In this document: positions 1-9,800 of the stretch, piece by piece | Numbering within the stretch: the stretch's first letter is position 1 | Layout: the number at the start of each line of letters is the position of its first letter | From: Littorina saxatilis | Taxonomy: Eukaryota; Mollusca; Gastropoda; Littorinimorpha; Littorinidae | Reading direction: 5' to 3' | NCBI RefSeq assembly: GCF_037325665.1 | Contig: NC_090250.1 | Coordinates: 25,106,646 to 25,170,645, forward strand | Length of the DNA: 64,000 bases | The notes under the pieces: generated by a model | Told to the model about the DNA's origin: nothing | The model's input: the letters and a program-made list of their open reading frames with translations, nothing else | Database searches by the model: none | Translations under genes and position numbers: made by a program

Positions 1-849
1 CTTCCCGCATTTGGCCATCTTATTTTTACCTTCACTTTCTTGAGAGCGTATTCCCCACCAGTTTTGGTTTGTTTAGCTGCTTTTTTTGTTAATGACTTGG
101 TTTAGATGACAGTGATGACAGTACCTTGTACAAGTTGCTGCCACACTTCTCAAAAATATCGGAAATGCAGAACTGTTTTGATCCCACCTGAAACCTTGTG
201 TGCACACTTTCAGTGCAGCGTCTTTTGTGCAAACAGTTTATGTTTGGACCAACGACGTTTTGCATTGAAAGGTAAAGCCTAGATGCCTTCAGAACGCTTG
301 TGGCAGCAACTTCATCATCAAAAGCTGTAACTTCTAATGCAACATTATTTCACTGTAGCATTTTTTCTAATTGCTCCCCCATCTTTTTTGTATGTTCTAA
401 TCTCTCTGTGAGCTCCTTAGACTAGTCTTGTTCAGACCCTGTTGTTTGAAAAGGTGACTATGTGTGTACACTGTGTAAAAGAACATTTGTCCTTCTTCTG
501 GGCGGTCTTGAATGGAAACACTGATGTACACGCATGGGACCTGTTTTAAACACATTCAAAATTACCTATGGCTATTTCAGTTCAGGTTTCATCTCAGATA
601 AAATGTTATTTCTCAGATTGAGATAATAAAGTTAATTTGATTTGATTTGATTGATACAAAAGGATTATGTTTTAAAGAGATTGTGTCTTTGCATTATAAG
701 AAAGAAGTTTTGAGTGTAAGGATAACTGAGTGAACATTTTCAGAAAGCAATCTGAAAATAATTTGTGTGGCTCACAGAGGTTTCTCTTGCAGGTTGCAAA
801 TGGTCAAAACACCTTGATTAAATTTGTCCGTTCTCGTTTGATGTTGTAG
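1..849 (+). other. intron of the Roquin gene, 5' part cut by window edge
   Basis: No coding exon is visible here. The stretch ends at a pyrimidine-poor but usable acceptor (..gttgtag) just before the first Roquin exon. It is AT-rich and holds a short TTTGA repeat near 627-650 that looks like the 3' tail of a retroposed repeat, preceded by an AATAAA-like motif. Nothing else was recognised. Confidence 0.5.
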
Positions 850-3800
850 ACGTTAGAAAAACTGCGCAACCGCAAGTCCAGGCTGATCTCCCACCTGCAG
901 CATGAGTGCTCGGCTCCGGTCAGCAACAATGACTTGGACCGAGTTCTTTCCACCAGTCCTCATCCTGCTGTCAGTCGAATGCCCGTGTCGGTGAAGGACT
1001 CTTTGGTCGCCACGCGTACAACTCATACACTGGACGAGCTGGGTACGTCATTTTCCTGAGAGTGCCTTTTTCTGGTGCTAACCATCTTTTCGTGTCAAGA
1101 ACTTCTAATTTTCTGACTTTTTTCCTTGCTTGCTTCCTTTTTGACTCACATGCGAAGCAAAAGTGAGTCTATGTACTCACCCGAGTCGTCCGTCCGTCCG
1201 TCCCGGCGTCCGTCCGTCCGGAAAACTTTAACGTTGGATATTTCTTGGACACTATTCAGTCTATCAACACCTGATGTGGCCTGATGGTGTATGGTTACAA
1301 GATCTCAAAAAACATGTGCGGCAACTTGACCTTACTTCAAGTTCAAGTTCAAGGTCACAGGGGCCGTAATTGTTGTCTTAAAAACGACCATTTTTCACAT
1401 TTTCGCATTTTTTTCTGAAGTTATCGAGAATGGCAACCTTAGCTATGTATGCTATACAGGGCAATGTAAGCCCTATCTTTGGACACCAGTTTGGTTGACC
1501 TTGCTTCAAGGTCAAGGTCGCAAGGGTCCTTTAAAGTTGGATTGTATACATATTTTGAAGTGACCTTGACCCTGAACTATGGAAGATAACTGTTTCAAAC
1601 TTAAAAATTATGTGGGGCACATGTTATGCTTTCATCATGAGACACATTTGGTCACATATGATCAAGGTCAAGGTCACTTTGACCCTTATGAAATGTGACC
1701 AAAATAAGGTAGTGAACCACTAAAAGTGACCATATCTCATGGTAGAAAGGGCCAATAAGCACCATTGTACTTCCTATGTCTTGAATTAACAGCTTTGTGT
1801 TGCATGACCTTGGATGACCTTGACCTTGGGTCCAGGTCACATGTATTTTGGTAGGAAAAATGTGTAAAGCAGTTCTTAGTGTATGATGTCATTGCTAGGT
1901 TTAGTTATTTGACCTTGTCAAGGTCATGTCAAGGTCAAGCATGTGAGTCGTATGGGCTTTGCCCTTCTTGTTCAGTATTGTTGATAACAGGTTCTGTTTG
2001 ATTAAGGGTATTCAGCTGGTATTTCCTTGTTTTCACTACCTGTTTTATTCATGTTTTTATTATTTAGGTAGTGGAAGAATCTTTTGTAATGTATGTTTGA
2101 TGGTGTATGCTTTTAATTAAGCGTTGCTGACTATGAATGTAGATGTAAATGCTTGTATAACTGTGTTTTAATTTTAAATGTGTCAAGCGCAAAGAGCATA
2201 ATTGTAAAGTTATGATGTTGCGCTATATAAATGCTCATTTATTATTATTATTATTATTGTGAAAAAATGCAGTGCGTTCAGTTTCATTCTGTGAGTTCCA
2301 CAGCTTGACTAAATGTAGTAATTTCGCCTTACGCGACTTGTTTCTTTTTGTCAATGTGTTTTGTATACATTGTTAGCTGTAGCACCTTTTGTTTGGCAAC
2401 AGCTATGCGCCAAGTAAAAATCACGTCTTTATTTGTCTTTCATTTCCCTCCGTCTGTTGGTTTTCCATTTTGATTCAGTGTCTTCACCGTCTCCTGTGCG
2501 TTTCACAGAATCAGAGCACCTGACCAGGTATCAACTGAATCAAGGTCATCACACGAGTCAGGGCTATGCCGTGGGTCCTCCGCCCCAGAAGATGATGCAG
2601 CGTGACGGACCTGCTACCAGCGTTGAAGCTACGAACTACAGTAGCAGACCTGAAATGAACCAAAGTAGCAGACCTGAAATGAACTATAGCAGACCTGAAG
2701 TGAACTATAGCAGACCTGAAGTGAACTATAGCAGACCTGAAGTGAACTATAGCAGCAGATCTGGAAATACCAGCACCAGCGCCTCGTCCTACAGACCATA
2801 TGTTGGCGCATCCGAGGTACTTGCTGCTTCAACTTGCATACTTTTCCATTCTTTGTTGGATATCCAGAATTTTTAAAGCTCCAGAGATCATTCTTGAGAT
2901 CCTCAATTTTTTACATTTTGACTAACCTGAGCAATTGGGAGTCTTAGTTATGAGGATTTTTCTGCCCGGCCGGCTGGCTGTCCGTAGACAAAAAACAAGT
3001 TAAACACATAAAATAATCTTTTGCTTGAGTTCATGCCCTGGTTGCTTATTATTAATTGTTTTATGTTATGTATTTGGATACAAATCTGTTAAAACCAAGT
3101 TGAGGTTGTTTTCCTTGTGAGAGTATTGATTTTTTCATCATGGCAAAAAACGTACCAGTCATATGTATTGTGGCAGTCAGGGGGTTAGGAATGAAACCTT
3201 AGGATTTGAAGTGTTTTGATTGTTTATGGTAGATAAGGTTTGCTTGCATGACGCAGGCATCGGGCGGAGCATGTGGAGACTACCCCCCGCGCCACGACCT
3301 GGCTGAAGATGGTCAGAGCGACGATGCTGACTATATTGGCATGCACATGTCCAGGTGGGTTTCACAGTCACTTTACTTTCTGCTGCCATGGGGATGGTGT
3401 GCAAGAGAAAGTGCCTGACGGGGTGGGAACCAAGCCCTGGGTCGGGTTGGTTGAGATCTCAAACAAATCTCAATTTCAACCGGTTCCCACCCAGTTGAGC
3501 ACTTTCTCATGCTCATCACCCCAGGACTCTACAGAAAGCATGCTATTTTATTCAGGTTAAGGTGTTTAAAACCTTTCTTTTGGAGTAGAATAAGGCTGTA
3601 GTCATCTAAATGTCTGTTTTTCAGAGTTTCTTATTGAAGAATTGCAGTGCAGCCTGGAAAGTATTGAGTATGTTACCATAAGAACTGAACAGTATTTGCT
3701 ACAAACAAAAATGCCTTGGTCACAGATTGACATCAAACCATCAATTAACTTCTTGATTGGAAGCAGGCTGGTTTGCAGTGAATTTTATGTCTGGGGGCCG

Positions 3801-6800
3801 GGTAGCTCAATTGATAGAGCACTGCATGGACTTGCAGACCTGTTTACCCTTTGGAGTAATTTATTACTATTTTTTAGGATTATTTTGGGAAAATACTCCA
3901 TTTGAGTTCAGACTATGATTTTCAAATGTGCTTCAACTAAGGTTTGTGTTACTAATGTTGTTGTTTGTAACCACTGGGTTACTATTTTGGTCATCAGATT
4001 ACTATTTTTTGACTTGACTATTACTCTTGTCAAGTTTTGGGGGTAAACAGGTCTGGACTTATGATCCTAGGGTCACGGGTTCGAATCTTGGCGGGGAGGG
4101 ACAAGTCATTCTGCCATAAGTGCAGGTGGCTGATTACACCTAAACGCACTCACACCTGGGTAGTGCCACTCTCGTTGCTGCTAGCTTTTCACTGGGAGAA
4201 AGCGACCTGAATTTCCCAGCAATGGGAAAATAAAGTAAATGAATTGAAATGTCTGATTAGGACAATCCTGAACACAGTAACCAAAGCACAAGGGAAGCAA
4301 ACGATTAACATTCATTTAGGAATGAAGAGCCACATATGGGAGCAAAACGGAAGCAAACGATTGAACTTTTGGAATGAAGTGCCACATATTTACAATACAA
4401 AATGGAAACAAGGAAAAGTGGACTTGACAGTACACAATGCAACATTTCAGGATGTCGGCCACCTCCCTGGATGATGAGGATGATTTCTTCATCCCATTTG
4501 ATCCCCCACTGGTGTCCAGGTTCGGCCCGATAAACAGGGTAGCTCGCATCAAGGGAGGCAACACCGCCCCTGTGCAGGTTACTGCCGAAGAGGTAATTGA
4601 ATACACTTAAAGATTGTGTGGGATTTTGTCAGCTTTATAAGAAAGGACAGACAGATTTGATTCTTGAGTTTATTTCATTCAGGAAAGAAAAATACCCTGC
4701 TCTATTATTGCAAAATTGACTTAAAAGAAAATGCAAAAAGTGTATTTCTCTGGTAATGTGAAAAATACAACTCTCACAAGATTTTTCTTACACAGTAGAT
4801 TCCTCAATTTCAAAACCTTCAAAAATTGTAAGAAATCAGGCCTTATGATAGAGGATGTCTCAAAATGGGGGTAAATTTATCAATCAATCAATCAATATGA
4901 GGCTTATATCGCGCGTATTCCGTGGGTACAGTTCTAAGCGCAGGGATTTTTATTTTTTTTAATTTTTTTTTTATGCAATTTATATCGCGCACATATTCAA
5001 GGCGCAGGGATTTATTTATGCCGTGTGAGATGGAATTTTTTTACACAATACATCACGCATTCACATCGGCCAGCAGATCGCAGCCATTTCGGCGCATATC
5101 CTACTTTTCGCGGCCTATTATTCCAAGTCACACGGGTATTTTGGTGGACATTTTTATCTATGCCTATACAATTTTGCCAGGAAAGACCCTTTTGTCAATG
5201 GTGGGATCTTGTAACGTGCACACCCCAATGTAGTGTACACGAAGGGACCTCGGTTTTTCGTTTCATCCGAAAGACTATTTACAGAGGATATGAATGGAAA
5301 CTTGGAGAAAAGGGGGTCTTGCAGGAACGGGGTCTTTAAGAGGGGAGTTCCACTGTACTCATTTGTCATTTTCTTCCATGTGTGCATGAATGCATTCTTT
5401 GTGACAGACTATCATGCTGTGCACACCGGTGTTGTCGCTGCAGCACCGCCCTTACCCGACATCAGCTCTGGTGCCCAGCATGTACACACCACAGATGACG
5501 GCTTGCCCGGCTCCCTCCATGGCCACCCCTCTCCAGCCTGCACCCACCAACATGTACTCCCCTTGGGGGTTAGTGTTTTATCTTGATATATATTCTATGT
5601 TCTTTTCTTGTTATGTTGTTAAATATGAGGTTTTTACATACATTTCAAAGTCACAGCTGTTTTTTGTGTGTGTGTTAAAATCAGTCTTAAAAGTGGGTAT
5701 AGGTTACAGCTTTGCTCACTGTTAGAATTATCATTATGAATGGAAATATCTGCAGATCTGGGAACCCATACGATTTTGACGTACAGTGGAGTCCGGGTAC
5801 AACGAATCTCAAGGGAGATACATTTTAGTTCGTTATATCAGTAATTCGCTGTAGAGTTTTCAACCCTAAATGGCCTCAAGACAAGTTTTCCCACTCACCT
5901 TCAAATGATCGTCCCATCGATCTTTCCTTGGAGAGTACAATCTCTGCATGCTTCATAATATAATCCATAGAGAGGCATAGTTCAAATGTTCACTTTACTG
6001 TAATTTTAGAAGTAAAATTTAAAAAGTCGTGTAAAAGCATGTACGGTATTTTCCGGGTCATAAGGCGGGACTTTTTTTCCTGGAGTGTATCAAAATAGAA
6101 AAAAATCAAAGAGACCGCCTGAGTACCAGTCAAACAACTTGTGATAATGCATGTTTCAGCTGAGACATCAAAGAGACCGCCCCATAGATTAAACTGTCAC
6201 TGACCCCTGTGCAGGAAGTGTTTCCTCTCTCATATGACAGGGGAACCACCTCATAGCTAAAACTGGGTCATTGACCCCTGGGAAGAAGGTCAGTGTCTAT
6301 AAAAAACGCTCGCGCTGGACCAGAGTACTCTTCAGACATTCACACACACATACACACACACACACATACACACTCTCTCTCTCTCCCTCCCTCTCTCTCT
6401 CTTTCTTTCTTACACACACACACACACACACCACACACACACACACGAGTACAGACTCATGCACGCGCGCACACACACACACACACACAAACACAAACAC
6501 ACACACACACACACACACAAACAGTAACACTAACACATGTGCACAAAATGAACACACACACACCGCGCGAGAGAAAAAGACTACAGGGAGGCATTGACGT
6601 CAAAGACTTTCGACCGTGACGTAATTACGTCACTATTCTTGGTTTACGGTACCATTCATTTCATTTCATTTTTCATTTTCATTACTTTATTGTCCCATCG
6701 CTGGGAAATTCGGGTCGCTTTCTCCCAGTGGAAAGCTAGCAGCAACGGAGTCGCGCTACCCAGGTGTCTGCGTGTTTAGGTGTATTCAGCCACTTGCACT

Positions 6801-9800
6801 TATGGCAGAATGACCAAGGTCTTTTACGTGCCATTGTGATGACACGGGGGTGGGACATGGCTTCCGTCTCTGGGTCTGCACATAAAGTTGACCCGTGTCC
6901 GTCCCGGCCCGAATTCGAACCTGCGACCTTCCGATCACAAGTCCAGTGCTCTACCAACTGAGCTACCGGGCTTTGCTACGAGTATGCCATAGTCTTGGTT
7001 GGCCGAGACCTTGCACCGTTCGTTGTAGCCTTGTGACTTTTAGAGACAAAACTGCTCTGGGGGGATGAAAACGTGTTTGTTATAAGAGGGGTTCGTTATG
7101 CAAATGAGTTCAAAAGGTTCGTTGTAGCCCGAAAGTAACAAGTAAGAAATAGAAGGCTGTCTGCCGGGAAATCAATGGCAGTTCGTTAAAAGCGGGATTT
7201 CGTTTTACCCAGGTTCGTTATAGCTGGACTCCACTGTATTTTGTACGCGTGATTCTGTAGAATACGATCAGTATGGTCAGTGGAAAAAAAATATGAAAAA
7301 AAAAATTCCTAATCTACTCTTCTTCACAAGCGCTTCCCGAATTCAATCCAGTATTTTGACACTTAATTACAGTTTTTGTCAGTAAACATTAAAAGAAGCA
7401 TTTGTTTTAAATGTATTGGTAAACTAAATTAACGGTGCAAAGGACACGTGTGAAGCCTGTTTGAATCATGGATGTTCAAATGCTGTGTGGAGTACGTGAA
7501 GTTTGTTTGGAAATGTTCCAAGTGCAAAACAAGGGTTCCCAGGTCTGTATCAGATTTGACAGTTTCCTGTTTGTGTGCTTGCAGGGGCCTTGATTTCTGG
7601 AGACGGCAGATCCCGGAGATAGTTCACAACCTGGAGACGAGCGCCATCCAGGCCAACACTACCACGGAGAGACTAGCGCTGGAGCTTCAGTCAGTGGAGC
7701 TGCAAATCTCCATGGTCAGTGCAACAGTCTGTTGTGATACAGTGCCCTCCTCTTTTTACAGTTGAACCCCCCTTTTAAGACCGCCCAATATTAGACCTCC
7801 CTTTTAACTCATTGTCTCCCAGGTACGGATGTACCCGTACCCACTCATATGGCTCGATCTGACTTAGGACGGATATATCCATACACACAGTCACTTAAAT
7901 CGCTTCCTGTAATGTCGATCTAACGCCTGCATTCCAGCGTGTTGATACACAGTTTCTACACAGTTACCACAATTCTGAGTGACCTGCTGCAGCACAGCTG
8001 GTCTCGGCTAAAAAAAACTTGGTCAACATAGGTGGGGTAGAAAGTGTTAAGACCTTACTTTTTCACAATTTCTATTCATAACCTCTAAATTTACCTCTAT
8101 TTTAAGACCGGCACGGTTGGCCTAGTGGTAAGGCGTCCACCCCGTGTTCGGGAGGTCGTGGGTTCGAACCCCGGCCGGGTCATACCTAAGACTTTAAAAT
8201 TGGCAATCTAGTGGCTGCTCCGCCTGGCGTCTGGCATTATGGGGTTAGTGCTAGGACTGGTTGGTCCGGTGTCAGAATAATGTGACTGGGTGAGACATGA
8301 AGCCTGTGCTGCGACTTCTGTCTTGTGTGTGGCGCACGTTATATATGTCAAAGCAGCACCGCCCTGGGGGCCCGGTAGCTCAGTTGGTAGAGCACTGGAC
8401 TTGTGATCGAAAGGTCGCAGGTTCGAATTCGGGCCGGGACGGACACGGGTCAACTTTATGTGCAGACCCAGAGACGGAAGCCATGTCCCACCCCCGTGTC
8501 ATCACAATGGCACGTAAAAGACCTTGGTCATTCTGCCATAAGTGCAGGTGGCAGAATACACCTAAACACGCAGACACCTGGGTAGCGCGACTCCGTTGCT
8601 GCTAGCTTTCCACTGGGAGGAAGCGACCCGAATTTCCCAGCGATGGGACAATAAAGTAATGAAAAAATGAAGAAAAAAAATGAAATATGGCCCTTCGTGG
8701 TCGGCTGGGCATTAAGCAAACAAACAAACAAAAAACCTCCATTTTAAGGCTCTTCCCTTTTGAGACTTGATTTTCTTAGATTTGTAGAGGTCCTTATTGG
8801 GGTGTTCCACTGTAGTACCAGATAGCATCTGAGAAAATCAGCTCTTCAGGGCAGAGGTGGCATGAAAAACTGAACTGCAATGTTTGTAGGATTTTGTGCC
8901 ATATTTTTGTGTACTTGTCAGCAAAAAATCAGAGAAAATGTATTCATTCCAATGAAATTTTTCTTTTGTTATCTTTTTTCGCTATCAAGGTGGATAGGTG
9001 GATTTTTTTAATTGATCCAATGGATCCAATGGTGACTAAAACATTTATGCAGAGAGTTTTGGATATTCTGGATTAACAAACTTTTTTTGTGTAAAGAGTA
9101 AAAAAGATGATTATTGATAGCTGTACATGTATTAACGTCCTGCTCCTGATCTGCTGTGCTTCAATGTCAGTCTTGTGAACATTCTGGTTTAAAAACAACA
9201 ACGAGTGAACAAAGTTGATTATTGAATGCAATATAACATCGTGCTGTGCTTCAGAGTAGAGTCTTTTGATCTCAATGTGTGGTTTTTGTTTCAGAAAACT
9301 GGAGAAAACCCGAAGCTTGTGAGCCTACTGCTACAAGAAGCCGTTCCAGGGGACAGGGAGCTCAAGGATACCACACAATCCATTGTGAGTGAAACATTTT
9401 GATTCACAGTCAAATCTGACGACGCATGATATTTTGCAGAATCAAAAAATAAGAATTGTAGGTTAATGGAACGTTCATTATTGACAAAACAAAACGTTAC
9501 ATTTACTGGTACGTCGACCCAGTTGTCTTTTAAGTAGACAGACAAACACTTATGATACAAATAATGGACTTATCTTAGAAGCGTGAATATTCTCGCTTTA
9601 GAGATGCCAGCGAGGTAACATTAGCAGTCTTATTTGTTTTTGAATTTCATTATATTTTACATTTCTTGGTTAATATGTTGACAGTGAAAGTTTTGGGTTT
9701 ATTCCTGATTTCCAGTTCTGGAAAAAACTAAAATTTGATTTCACGTCTGACTGTTACGTTTCAAAACTCGCAGCAATGTATGTTCAGGTTTTGGGATTTT

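Larger units (their letters stand above)
5784..7236. mobile_element. TIR element with TA flanks, holding a CA tract and a SINE
   Basis: Inverted ends CAGTGGAGTCC(5784) and GGACTCCACTG(7236), each next to TA, with further inverted matches to ACAACGAA / TTCGTTATAG. TA duplication and CAGTG ends suggest a pogo/Tc1-mariner-like non-autonomous element. Its interior carries (CA)n/(CT)n DNA at 6338-6570 and a reverse family-B SINE at about 6655-6973. Confidence 0.65.
7760..8818. mobile_element. pogo-like MITE used as a host for three nested insertions
   Basis: Ends CAGTTGAACCCCCC and GGGGTGTTCCACTG flanked by TA. The interior has the TTTTAAGACC / ACCTCCATTTTAAGG motifs shared by related elements at 31153-31425, 34646-35340, 43915-44095, 53285-53460, 54651-55500 and 59485-60005. 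Into it are inserted a TTAA-flanked element (7808-8046) and a SINE (8107-8734) that itself holds another SINE. Confidence 0.65.

Noticed and set aside
8370-8450. tRNA gene at a tRNA-like head with A and B boxes
   Set aside because: The same head, followed by the same several-hundred-bp body, recurs at 3792, 6655 and 8367. These are SINE promoters, not functional tRNA genes; the same holds for the heads near 8110, 26150, 34480, 44650, 47022, 50860, 51372 and 60469.
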